Source of the DNA: Ectocarpus siliculosus | Lineage: Eukaryota > Sar > Phaeophyceae > Ectocarpales > Ectocarpaceae | Direction of reading: 5' to 3' | Assembly: GCA_000310025.1 (NCBI GenBank) | Contig: FN649739.1 | Span: forward strand, 62,001-126,000 | Length of the DNA: 64,000 nucleotides | In this document: positions 38,501 to 50,154 of the stretch, piece after piece | How the letters are laid out: each line of letters begins with the position of its first letter | Numbering within the stretch: position 1 is the first letter of the stretch | The notes under the pieces: model-generated | What the model saw: the letters and a program-made list of their open reading frames with translations, nothing else | Told to the model about the DNA's origin: nothing | Databases searched by the model: none | Translations under genes and position numbers: made by a program

Positions 38501-41250
38501 CCAGCGAACATGGGGGAGTCCATCGGCCACGCGTTTGACGAGCGTGTGGCCAAACGCACGTAATCGAAGGCAATAACTCACATATCACCACGTGCGAAAC
38601 AGTGAACATGGGGTTGTCATCGTCCCAGACGCTGCCGCCTTCGTCCCCGAACACGAATTGCAGCTGGCAATGTTGGGGGCTTGAGAAAGATACGTCATCT
38701 TCCACCTCCACGTCCAGGCTCGACTCGCAAGACCACCTCGAGGATGCGACAGTGTTGTTGTGGCCGTCCTGTGGAGGCGCAGGCATGGAGACGGCGCAGT
38801 GGAGGCGTGTGGATGTGCACGTACGTTCATGGGTTTTGCGTATTCGTATGCATGGCCCCATGCGACCTTCGGTGTTGTACCAAACTCGGCACACCACCCT
38901 AGAGCTGCGATATATTGTTCATGCCCTCATATAGGTACCGACAACAACTCCATCATCCTGACAGCCGGATGAAGAGGAGCGAGTACCAAGTTCGAGGGGC
39001 ATGTTTAATATTACAGCATGCCTGTTGTTGTCTTTGCTAACATCCACGCAACCAAGTTCTAACGAAAATTTCCGGGAGAACCCAACAGCTAAAAATGTCT
39101 CCAAACATTCGAACGACAGCAGGCAGCGGGTGGTTGGTACGCGACGAGGCATGCTGACAGCACTCAATGCATGTATGTGTGCGTGGTTTTGGTAGGGCTG
39201 GATGAAGTGGAAGACCAACGCCGAGGTATCGTCCTCCCGTTGATGCCGTCACCCATCAAAGGGTTGACGGTCACTCCGGAAACCGTGATGAAAGTAGAAA
39301 GCAGCTACGAATTGTGAACCTTTTTTACGCGCTGTGGGGTGGCGGGTCAGTTTCAACGTCGGTGAGAGCATCAATACTGTCGGTGGACAGTCCACAGAAT
39401 TCAAAATGTAGAAGACACGCCATGTGTGCCAGTGAGCCCGTCCGTGTCGGGGGCGACATAACAAGAATTGATATGATGACTTCACCCTGCCATATACGAC
39501 CACGCGTACTGCCTCGCCGCCGTACAGTGTAGAAGCCGCCTGGTCAATGCCCACTCACATGTGCGAGCAGAGGATCGCAACCAGCGTCCCCACAGCCTGC
39601 ATCCGTTCTCAAGTCCCAGAAAGTTGCAGCTGCCACGACGTTGGAGACGGTGTCCACTTTCACTAGGAAGTGGTTTCGTGTTCAACGCAGGAAAGGCGGC
39701 ACAATGGTGACAATTGGGTACCAGTGAGTGGATGGGTGGGCCGTTCCCTTGCCAAGCTCGTGCGGCGTATCAACAACAGCAAAGCGCCTGCCCAAAAACG
39801 ACTAGCACCTTGAGTTCGAGCATAACCAACTCAAAGAAGATATGAACACAACCCAAAGAGCAATGTAGGCTTGCACCCTCTCCATCACGCAACGGTCGTG
39901 CAGTCGAAACCCGCACCGGTCGATATTGTAGGAAGCGTCGCAACCACCACATCGTCGGGATCGTCTACGTCCAGGTAGATTTCCACCTACAGCAGTGCGT
40001 GAACATGTACGCGTGGTGCAAGGTGTAGGGCGCGAGAGTCACCAAGACGGCCCTGAACGCGGGGAGTCTCTGTGCCCAGTCGACAGCTCTCCATCAAACT
40101 GCGTTAATCTTTTGGGGCGCAAGCCGAAGGATGTGCACATCCTGCGCCTTCAGCGCTATTCCAATCGGTTCACTTTGCGTATCGTGTGTGCTGAGGTCTG
40201 TCTCAAAGAGTGACCAACAGCCGCTCGACAAGCAATGTAGGGTACAGTACCTCGCTAACATCGATCGCCTGATCGCTCGTCAGGTCGAAGAGCAGATGGA
40301 GGTAATTTCCAGATGCGTCCGGTGGCATGTTCACCCGCTGTCCCGCGCCCAGGGCGGTCCCTGGCGACGTCAAGTCCGTGTGCACAGTGTCGTACCCGAC
40401 TTCAACGTCGAAAGAAATCGATAGTTGTGTGGCGTCGTCACTCTCGTGGAAATCTGGTGGCTCGACAGACGGTAGACGGACAGAGAGGGCGGTTTCGTTG
40501 GCCGCAACTAAGCGGAGGACTGTCTCGGTTTTCACAGGGCAGGGTGTGGGTGGTCGGGCTCCCATCTCAGCCGTGTTCTTGAAGGGCTTATGGAGGGTAC
40601 GGACGTCATACTCGCAAGCACAGTTCATCATCACCGACGATCGATGGGTAAGTGTTGCCCACAACTCCCAGGGCTTCGACAGAGGGGAGGTCAACCGCCT
40701 GCGACAACGGGTACGGTTGCAAAATGGTGGATACTCACAGATCATCAAGTACGAGACATCGAAAATATCATCGAACTCGAATTGAAGCTCGCACGTCGTT
40801 GTTGTTCCCAAGGTGCAAGACCAGCGCGACTCCGTCACGCTGTTGTCCTCGCCGTCCTGGGTTAGTGTATCACCCATACGGTATTGGGGGACGGTATTGA
40901 GTTGCATGAAGTCCGGCTGTTTTTCAAGTACCCCTCATGGCACCGAATGAGTGCGGAAGTACATCACGACTATCATGCCCAGAAAATGGGGGGGAAGGGG
41001 AGGGTGATGCACGACTGGGTGTTGCCAACGACTTCTCCGGCACGGGGCAAACAACACCAAAAGAGCACACGACGGAGACCGAGAGCTCTACCGAAAACCA
41101 TTCCGCAAAGTCCGCCTAAAGCGTAGGCAGGGATTCTCACCCTCGTCAAGCGGGGATCGCATCCTGTTAGGCCACAGCCGCCTTCGCTCCCCAAGCGGAG
41201 GTCCCACGCGGTGGCGTCGACCACGACATTGGTGACATTGGCCGCCTCCA
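35540..41250 (-). CDS. Secreted/surface protein with three discoidin-like modules; 5' exon missing
   Basis: Thirteen exons: 41141-41250, 40739-40856, 40251-40453, 39917-39986, 39559-39662, 38582-38768, 38022-38230, 37685-37751, 37370-37446, 37048-37207, 36671-36759, 36253-36399, 35540-36028. All phases agree and give at least 676 codons to TAA; one base comes from an unseen upstream exon that should carry the signal peptide. Each module runs: DG(D/E/H)(D/N)N(T/S)V, (Y/R)WSC, a short Cys-containing strand, an HES(D/N)DAT segment, PGT(P/A)LG(A/E)G(E/Q/H)RVN, then (I/V)SEVE(I/L), the end motif usual in galactose-binding F5/8C/CBM32 folds. The last exon adds a Thr/Pro hinge, an Asp/Ser-rich stalk with a 22-residue repeat, and a hydrophobic C-terminus (GLVGVVAVGAMFISFAANAM), compatible with a GPI or membrane anchor. 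Carbohydrate binding at the cell surface is inferred from fold resemblance only. Confidence 0.82.
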
Positions 41251-42043
41251 CTGAGAACAAGTGGAAATTCACACGCAAGAGCAACCGCACCACACGATGT
41301 TGGCGACATCACTTGAGCATGAACGCCCACAAAGTTACGTTTGATGTTCCAACCAACCACGTTGTAGTGCAAAACGTGACAAACTGGTAGCACACGATCG
41401 AGCTGCAGCAGGCTACGTGTGGAAAGAGTGTTCCCGGGCCGTGTAACGAAAGCCGAGAGGAAGGTACGGTATGGCGTTCAGCACGAGGGAAATCACTTTG
41501 GATGCAGGCCATTCGAAATGAAATATGCTGTCGTGTTGAATAAAGGGACCGCAGACCATTCAAAGTGAAAACCAAGTTTCAACGTACGTACATGTTACTA
41601 TGGAGAGCAAGGTCCGGGGCCTTGCGGCAGCGTAAGAACTTTACACGTGTCTGGCGAGGCGAACGAAAAACTGGGGCTAAGGATCGAGCGGGATGAGGGT
41701 CGATCGGCTTCTTTTTTCACAGCGACGATGGAACAACACTCTATGAAGAGGAAATTTGACAAACAGTACTAGCAAGGTGGTTCTCACACTTTTATGGTGA
41801 AGCGCATGCTTTCTTTTGCAGTCGCGTGCATTTGTTCACCGGCAGGCACACCAACCGCAGAGTTCACGACGTAGAAGTCACTCCTGTTCGTGTGTATGCA
41901 TGTAGGAAGGATATGAGGACGGTTCTGTGTTCCGTAGACTGAAGGGGCCTACTGTGGTACCTGCTGTAGTAGACTTGGATGAGTCAGTGACAATGACAAT
42001 GAGTGGCTCGCCAATACCGCCGAAGAAAGCTACCATGGATTTG

Positions 42044-42135
42044 GCGATGTATCATTGGAAGTGAACACGACAAACACCTACAATATGATTGCCGGGTCGA
42101 AATGAAAATGAAATCAAGTAGGGAGTTACAATGGA
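42044..42135 (+). repeat. Dispersed repeat, copy 1
   Basis: Begins ATTTGGCGATGTA and contains GTGAACACGACAA, GGGTCGAA and TGAAAATGAAATC. These landmarks recur in the same order about 610 bases downstream with substitutions and small indels, so the two are direct duplicate copies. Confidence 0.75.
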
Positions 42136-42654
42136 GCGAATCAATCGTAAAATGACATTTAGACTACAGGACACGGGGTGATTGCTTAGAATCGGTCGTG
42201 CACAACGAAAATCTATCCCTCGTATTCTAGCTTGTTACGGTGAGGGTGCGCATCACGACGGCGGTGCATGAAAATTATCTTATCATTATCATGCACCACC
42301 ATACACCGTGAGATTGTCGTGGTGCCCACGAAAATATCAATCAAGAGCATTTCAAGGGTGCAACATCCTGAACCTAGGTATGTAGTGATCCGCCCTCCAA
42401 GAAAAGTGGGAACGCCCATTGTCTCGCCAGCCACATTAACTGCGAGGCGCGACGTTGACCCTTACAAACCTGTCTCACGCCCCGCCGCAAAAAATACCAG
42501 CCGGGGGAATACGAAACGTAGGAGTCCCGAAACTAACCAAGCCCCCAAATGGTACACACCATTCTACAGTACACACATCGAGGTCATTTTGCGGACAACT
42601 ACAGAGACACTTGCCATAGACGTCGACTTTTTGTTCCCCGTTCCAAGTTGTCGT

Positions 42655-42757
42655 TGATTTGGCGATGTACCATCAAGAGTGAACACGACAAGCACCTCCC
42701 AAACATAAAGACTAGCTGGGTCGAACTGAAAATAAATGAAATCCAGTGACGAATTTC
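42655..42757 (+). repeat. Dispersed repeat, copy 2
   Basis: Direct copy of 42044-42135: ATTTGGCGATGTA, GTGAACACGACAA, GGGTCGAA, then AAATGAAATCCAG. The copies are clearly diverged, so this is an old duplication or two members of a small repeat family. Confidence 0.75.
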
Positions 42758-43018
42758 AATAGGGTTAGAGGAGTATGGTGATGACCACGGTTCGGTAAAC
42801 ATACATGCATTTGAGTGCTATGTCCCCTTGAATGCTGTTTCCCCAAAGTGACCGCATGGTTTCCAGTGATCCATCCACCCCGTGAAAAGTGAAAGTATGT
42901 CGCTTTATCAAAAGCGTGGATGATGCACAATATATTGGACACAAAACTGGGGCCTTTCGTGCATGCATATAGACTATGCATGCATAGAAAGCAAACATAT
43001 ACACAGAAGATAAAAGAT

Positions 43019-43403
43019 AGGGAAATGGACAAAAGTGGGTATACCCACGCCATTCTCGGACAAAAGCCGGGTACTCGAAAATCCGGCGCGCGCGCCCTCC
43101 AGAGGCGACCCCCAAACGACTCAAAACCCTATTCTGACACCTGGGCGACACAGCCAGGGACCATACACAGCACAGGCATCGATTTTTTTCCCACTTTCAG
43201 GCACCCCTTTGGCCCTAATACCGCCGAGGCGCGCAAGGCCTCACCAGAGTGCCCACTTCTGTCCGACATCGCGGTGGGTATACCCAGCGGCGTCAACTAA
43301 TTTTTTCATGTACCCGCTTGTGTCTATATTTTGACCCACTTTTGTCCAAATTGTACCCCACTTTTGTCCACTTCCGGACAGCGGAAATCGAGCGGAAATC
43401 GAC
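43019..43403 (+). repeat. Left terminal inverted repeat of the fold-back element
   Basis: Runs from AGGGAAATGGACAAAAG to GCGGAAATCGAC. It contains several internal copies of CCACTTTTGTCC or its complement, the probable sub-terminal motif of the element. Confidence 0.9.
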
Positions 43404-43849
43404 TTCGTATATACATACATGTAGTGAATATGAATACCTTTAACATCACGTAGTAGTTGGGTGGTAAACTGCCTCGACCTGCTGCTGCTGCCCTCGCGAG
43501 TGGGTGTGCACTCGTAGTGGTGGTCGGTGTTTTTTTGTGCGTGTGGCGCATGTGTGTGTCTGTGTTGCTATATGCGCGTCTTTTTGTTCTGTATGCGCGC
43601 CCGTTGGTTTTGTTGTCCGTTGTGTGTCACGCATTTTTTTATGGCGTGCCGTTAGTGCGCTGCTTGCCGGGCTTGCCGCGGGTATCTTCCCGTGCCGGTA
43701 CCGAAGGGGTCTGGCATGTTTCTGACATGTTCCTCCGCGGTCGGTCCGCAGTCGGCAGCCATGGATAGGAAAGATGCCATGGATACGGTGATGGGAGATT
43801 CTGAGACGTTCCGAGGCCAGTCGATGTTCTGCCGTGCGGTGACGTGGAG

Positions 43850-44236
43850 GTCGATTTCCGCTCGATTTCCGCTGTCCGGAAGTGGACAAAAGTGGGGTAC
43901 AATTTGGACAAAAGTGGGTCAAAATATAGACACAAGCGGCGGGTACATGAAAAAATTAGTTGATGCCGCTGAGTATACCCACCGCGATGTCGGACAGAAG
44001 TGGGCACTCTGGTGAGGCCTTGCGCGCCTCGGCGGTATTAGGGCCAAAGGTGTGCCTGAAAGTGGGAAAAAAATCGATGTCCGTGCTGTGTATGGTCCCT
44101 GGCTGTGTCGCCTAGGTGTCAGAATGGGGTTTTGAGTCGTTTGGGGGTCGCCTATGGAGGGCGCGCGCGCCGGATTTTCGAGTACCCACTTTTGTCCGAG
44201 AATGGCGTGGGTATACCCACTTTTGTCCATTTCCCT
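43850..44236 (-). repeat. Right terminal inverted repeat of the fold-back element
   Basis: Inverted copy of the left arm, from GTCGATTTCCGCTCG to CCATTTCCCT. It differs from the left arm by scattered substitutions and one- or two-base indels. Confidence 0.9.
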
Positions 44237-44243
44237 AAAAGAT

Positions 44244-46152
44244 AACTTATCACTCACAGTCAACCAAGAAATCTCATGATGAACATGAGTTTAACGAAGT
44301 GTTTCACTGACTTTGATTGTTGTTTCTTTTGTGGGGAGACGGGGGCGGCGTGCTCAACGAATCCGACTCATCCGTGTCCCTACTTACTTCCTGTCAGTCC
44401 ATTTCCTTTTGTTTTTTGTCCTACCGTTCTCTCTTAGAGTCACTCGGTTTCGCTCACTCCCCCCACAGGCAACAAGCAATTGACCAAAAGAACCACTGCA
44501 CTGCACCACTGCTTGCAACGAAACACAGTTAGATTGGCTGCTTGTATCAGATACGAACCCGGAATCAAGGTCGGTGGCCGGTGCATTCCACAAGATGGTC
44601 CTGGATCATTCCCGTCATAGATTTGACGATGCTCGATGCACCCCTTGCACTTTTTTGTCCCGCGTACGTCGAGGTTCCTCATGAGATTTTCGAGGTACAT
44701 TTGGGTATGAACATAATAAAATGGTGTAAGTTAGCGACGCATGGGGCAGCCTCACGGTGCCTCATGGTGCCCATCCATGGTGAACGATGCGATACCTCAA
44801 GACGTGACTCAATAGTCAAATACTGTAAACTTCCCTTGATTGTGGGTTGGTTTGTTGCTCCCCAAGCTTAGGTACTCCACGAATTGTAGTGTAGTACGTA
44901 CACGTATGTATCTGTGCGAAACGATTCTCTCTCTTCGTCCAACCTCGACGAAGACCCCGGCAAAAGCAAAGAGGGCGGGAAACCATGGACAGAATGACTG
45001 CAAGTAACAACAGAACATGGCTTGTGGATGCCACGAGCAAGTTGCCATGATAACATGAGAACATATGTGCAGCATCGATGCCTCTTTCCGGCCGGCGCGC
45101 CGTGAGCTGTCGATGCTTCTGCCGCGCGCGCCCAAACGAAGAATCGAAGATACTCGAGCATACAACCAACCAACACCGGTCGGTGCCGGCATATCGAATT
45201 GCATGCGCCACGCCGTCCTACAGCGGCAGGCTTTGGTTCGGTGGCGCAACAGAGGCATGGGGAAATTCAATCCCGGCAACCTAATCTTTTTGCCTCAGCT
45301 GCATCGAGCAGTGACTACTGTAACGACAACATGCATGTTGAGCTCGACCCACCAATACCATGCTGTTTTATTCGCGAAGAGAAGAATCAGAACTGCGGAA
45401 AGCAGTTTTGTGTGATCTACACATACATGTAGCACGCGACGAAAACCCAAAGCCCTACAACACAGAACAGTAGGGGTCGCGATGCGGAGGTCTGATCAAA
45501 AAGCTGGATTGCTACGTGGCCGGGCTGATTTTTTACTTCGTGCACAGCTCAGATACATGTCAACGGACATCGGTCTCCGGGTTCTTCTGACGCTCGAAGC
45601 CCTCCCAATGACTGCTGTCTGTGCACCAAATAGGAATGAACCAGGCGCGTTGTCCTCTTTGTTCGCCATCCACTTACTCTCACCGATCACTGCTATCGAA
45701 ACGCCGCTTGTGTCTACGAAAGCCAAGCTCAATGAGCGCGCGGACGTGAAATGCTCTCCATGTGAGGGCGCGTGGCAAAGAATACATGACCCTGACACCT
45801 TCGAAGTGCGAACCGTTCTCGTGAGAAACGAATGGTATATATTATTCATGTAGGTCCACAGTCAAAAGTCACGCACCAATCTCAGCGCTTGCGAACCGGC
45901 TCGCCATCGACAGCACCAGAGCGACCATCCCAAGCCTTGCCATCCACCCATGCGACATCATGATCCTTCCCGCTGCCTGGGCTTGGCCTGTTTCCTTCGT
46001 TTTGTTGCTCGTGGTGTCAGACGAGCGGGGGCAGGGACTGAGGACTGGTCCTCAATCCTCAAGCTCCGAACAGAAAAAAGATCGGACCGATTTTTCGTTT
46101 TTGTTTCGCCGCTTGTGAGAGAAGAGGCCCCCTAGTAAATTTCTGAGAAAAT
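44244..46152. other. No gene resolved
   Basis: At 45482-45853 both strands carry an open frame of similar length (about 117-123 codons). Neither shows a motif or splice partner that would decide between them. The rest shows nothing I can support. Confidence 0.4.
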
Positions 46153-46299
46153 ATGAGATCACTGGAAGACTTTCCGTTCGAGATGATGGCCGACGGGGAG
46201 ACGGGGCGTGTCAAAAAGTTACAAACGAGAGCTTCCAGTGAGCCTGCTTCATACACTGGCGGATCTATCATTGATTGGTTGATGCCAGCGGACACAATG
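46153..46299 (+). CDS. Possible first exon with DEP-like sequence
   Basis: A plus-strand ATG frame of 49 codons ends exactly at an ATG|GTACGG donor. It contains EMMADGETGRVKKLQTR and SYTGGSIIDWLM. This resembles the start of a DEP domain, in which a helix and a basic segment precede a conserved G-s-x-(I/V)-(V/I)-(D/E)-W-(L/I) motif. DEP domains bind membranes or G-protein partners. No following exon was found downstream, so this may be an isolated or decayed exon. Confidence 0.28.
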
Positions 46300-49200
46300 G
46301 TACGGTATTTATCGTACGGACCATATCTGGGCAGGCAGAGTAAATCTCTATGTACCTGTATTACAGAACATTCACCCCTAGGGGCCGGCATTCAACGGAA
46401 ATAATTATGGGGAGAAAACCTCACAACAAACAACTTGCTGAAGCTGCGGGACCACATACAGCAGCTTCTAAATATTTGAAGTACTTTAACAAACAAACCG
46501 CAATCCTCTGCCGTTGAGAAATACATGTGGCCCATCAAAGCCTGCTGTTGTATCTATAAGATGCATATATATGCATGATGATGAAAAGTGATGCGCGGAA
46601 CATGTAGATGAACACGAACTGATGAAGGTGCATGGTGTGCGTATATGAGTCATGATCGCTGTGCTTCTGTGCTTCTTCAGTGCGGCGCGAGAGAGAAAGA
46701 TGGTTCATCGCGAGAGAGAACTGACTTGTGTCCTGTTGTTTCGCTGGCAGTTGGAAAAACACCGAGAACAAAAAAGAGGGGAAAGCGGGTTCAGTAATAG
46801 TGTATGAGGGGGGTATGCATGACCACGACCGGGATGTGGACGGAGGGGGGGTAACCGGGAGGTGAAATTTAACGTTACCTAGATAGAGCTCTCACACCAG
46901 CGCACAGCAGGTGTAGTAACAGGTGTGTGGTGTTTGCACTCTGATTCCGCCCGTGGACGCACACGTCTGACGACAGTAACATCTATCAGCTGTCGCTCGT
47001 TGTAGGACAGACAGCTAGTATATCTTTTCTGCAGGATTTTTGTCTTACGTGTAGAGATGATGTCGGCCGTCGAGACGTTCCGCTGACTCACTGAACTGAA
47101 GGTGGTTCTCCAACCACTTTCTGTACAGAGGGGATCCCTGTTCAAATGCCGATAAAATGTGCCCAGAAAATTCACCATCAATACCGTTCCAATGCCGGCA
47201 TGTAGTGACAATGACTTGGAACTTCATCGTCAGTGTGTGCCCGACGAAAACACCGACACTATACCGGGCATTGGCACTATTCAAACGGCACTAACAGTAG
47301 ACACGATTGATTCCGAAGTACAAAATGAAAAAATCAACGCGAACCCGGAAAGTGTACGTCAGTACGACATTCGGCCCAGGACCAGAGTTCGGGTCTCAAA
47401 AAATTGAGCACCACTGCTACCATTGCCGTGCTCGATGCATGCCAAAATAAATTCAGTCTACAGAACTTGTGCCCTTTGTTTGGTATCGCCGGCGAGTGAG
47501 CCCAATTGGTGTTTCTTGCTCTTTCATCAATAGTCTTCTACCTTCACCGCGATTTCTTGACTACCATGTTGTAAGGATATACAAGTACGGAGGATGTTTG
47601 TAAAAATAAGACCACACTGCTGTGTGCGTTTTCACTCCAGGTAGAGTCGAACCCGTGACCGAGGGCCAGAAGCTTTTTGGGGGGTTACCACAGCTACAAA
47701 TGTAGCTGCTGTAACTGCTGTTTGTTGGCGTGGTCGGGCTAAAGGGAAAAAGAAAAGTGAATGAATATTCAAGCGCCGACACGCAAGGCCGATCGATGCG
47801 TTCGGTGCGGAAACAATGCGGGATGATATCGCCATCATGTCGATGGAGGTAGGGTGTCCAATAACGTGCCGCACGTGTTCGGACGTTGACCACGTGGTGG
47901 TAAGGGGACGGCGTCAAAACTCCTACCAAATGCTGGGAGAAAGGAGAAATAAATGGCTTTGTTCAGGCGCAGGCCGGAGCGTGCGTGTCTGGTTCGAAAA
48001 CATTGTACGGAAGAGAGATCCATCCGCAAACGACATCTTACGGCCACGGCACGAGACATCAACACACGCAGCAGAAGAAACATCAACGGACAACCACCCA
48101 GATCGTCCGCTACCCTGTACACGTCAACGCACATCGAACCAGACACGCCACACCTGACCTACGACAGTGACTGACCCCCCCCCCGCCACCAGACTGCAAG
48201 CACCCCTTCGTGGGGCGGTGTACTCATTGCGCTTGTCGTGTCAGCCAAACACCGAAGCGAAAAAAAATAACCCATTGGAATCAGACGGCCTACCTCAAGT
48301 CTCCAAGTTCTAGCTGGCACCAGTCACAGGAAAACTCAACTCTTTCAATCGCTGCTTGTCCCGCTCGTTCTTCTAGTAGAAAATCCAGTAAAGTGGAAGA
48401 AATACACTCTTCGACTGAAGTACGGCGGAACTCCCAAACCCACCATGCCTAGCAAAGAACCGTGACCATTCCATGGTGTTTGAGCCAGCCGGCTGTAATT
48501 CTGATGCGTCCGCTCCTAGATGCCACGGTTTAGTCTCAGGAGGAGACCCACAGAAAAGTATCCGCTGGTATTTGAACCTAACAACGAAAAACGCCTGCCT
48601 GATAACGACAAAATTGCACGTGTGTTTGCACCACCCGATAAAACAGCTCCAAATAAAATTACCGGTGATTTCCCCAAATAAAAAATAAAGCACAAAAAAT
48701 TTCACGAACCGCTGTCCAACCGCGGACACACACCAGAAGACCTGAAAGCTGGCGAAACATCATACGTACTGATCAATCAGGGCAACGAATCGACCAATTC
48801 ATTTCGGATACCCGAACTTCCGATCACGGGTCCTCGAGGCCCCCTCGGTGAGCGGTGTCTCCTCGACCACAATCGTCGTCTAAGCAGAGGTTATTTCCCA
48901 GCACCCAACGAAGCAAACGTACCAACGTTCCACTAACCCCTACCCTATCTCCAAAAATTAACGTCACAATATTCACACCCGCCACCTGTGGAACTAGTTC
49001 GTGGCTTCAAAGCTTCAACCGCAAGCCACAGCACACAGTGTGAGAGCTCAAGATAGCGTGCCGTACAATGCCCCACCCTGCGCTGCTACGAGTGCATTCT
49101 GTCTAGGCTTTCAGCCAATGGACTACAAAACCAAAGCGAAGGCCAGCCAACAGAAACGCCACACAACGTCCGTCTTCGCATTCTACTGTAGCATTCGCAA

Positions 49201-50154
49201 CTCATTCTGTCGGGAACGAGCACCTTACCCTAACGCTGACCCTAACCCGAGAGTCAATCAGCAACGGGAATGCTCGCCAGAAGGCCCGCGAAATCGATAG
49301 ATGCAACGTTTCTCGGGAACACACACAGATGCCGACATATGGCTTCGCCGCGTTGGGGTGCACGGCGTAATGCTACTCTGTCGCAAACTCCACGCATGCT
49401 GGCTGCACTTGCCGGAAGCGAGGCGGTGTAGCTCTGGATACACCTTATGCATGCACAGACGCCCTGTGTTCTTCTGTGGCAAGCGATCCCCCGTAGCTAG
49501 TACTCTGCCTCGTGCATGTGCGCCGTGCGCTTTTGTCCCATCTATTCCGGCGCTAGCCTACACCTCCCGCTACACATTGAACGAATCAGCCGGGGTCATC
49601 ATCACATACCACGGCGGTGCTCCCATTTTTGCCACTCTCTAACGGCTGATTGGCTAACTAATCAACACCCACGTACGAAGCCGATCAAAAGCCGACTGTG
49701 GCAATACTATCGCTCTCACCGGGAAACCGCATCTGACCCACTCGTCCACCTGCTCCGAGCGGAATGCCTTTCGCCGCTTTCGCGGTTCACTTCATTCCCA
49801 TTCCCGCGGATGACGTTAGCATGCATCGAATACAACCTTATTCCCATGGAACTTAACCCTCAGCCCCAGCCACCGCTGCCCAGATTCCAAGGTAAACGAT
49901 GCACTCGATAGCACCCCGTTCAGCAGGACGAGTCCGACCAATTAGACCTCTTGGCAATCAAGTCGTGCGGCAGTCCAATCGCTATACCGTACCGCATCCC
50001 ACGAGTCCAGCCCCATCCGGTCCAACATCGTCGAGGCACTCCTCCCCCCAAAGTTCCGTTTCACCTAGCCTCATGAAACCGAAACTCCACACCGCACTCG
50101 CACACGTAACGGAGTAAATAAAAAATCTTCACGGCTCACCCTGCAAGCTCAGCT
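46300..50154. other. Non-coding stretch with a small palindromic repeat
   Basis: No exon could be supported on either strand. It contains the palindromic repeat at 47186-47285 (listed separately) and a tRNA-like B-box on the minus strand near 47648, without a foldable tRNA around it. Confidence 0.4.
47186..47285. repeat. Palindromic MITE-like repeat, copy 1
   Basis: The left arm, GTTCCAATGCCGGCATGTAG, is approximately the inverse of the right arm ending CACTATACCGGGCATTGG. The centre carries GTGTGTGCCCGACGAAAACA, found again near 60.34 kb. Confidence 0.6.

Larger units (their letters stand above)
41251..43011. other. Upstream of the discoidin-like gene; promoter and first exon expected but not found
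   Basis: The first exon of the minus-strand surface protein should lie here. I found no ATG-started hydrophobic stretch ending in phase 1. The region contains two diverged copies of an approximately 100-base repeat (listed separately) and otherwise looks non-coding. Confidence 0.4.
43019..44236. mobile_element. Non-autonomous fold-back DNA transposon with long TIRs
   Basis: Two inverted repeats of about 385 bases (43019-43403 and 43850-44236) enclose a unique core of about 446 bases. Termini are AGGGAAATGGACAAAAG and its complement. The flanks repeat AAAAGAT (43012-43018 and 44237-44243), a 7-base target-site duplication, or 8 bases (AAAAGATA) if the outermost A is not counted in the element. 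An 8-base duplication would suit a hAT-like element, but the termini alone do not settle the superfamily. No transposase frame is present; frames inside the core are low-complexity. The arms differ at only a few positions, indicating recent activity. Confidence 0.9.

Noticed and set aside
43446-43922. 158-codon minus-strand frame within the fold-back element
   Set aside because: No transposase signature, low-complexity Thr/His/Arg content, and it overlaps the inverted-repeat arm.
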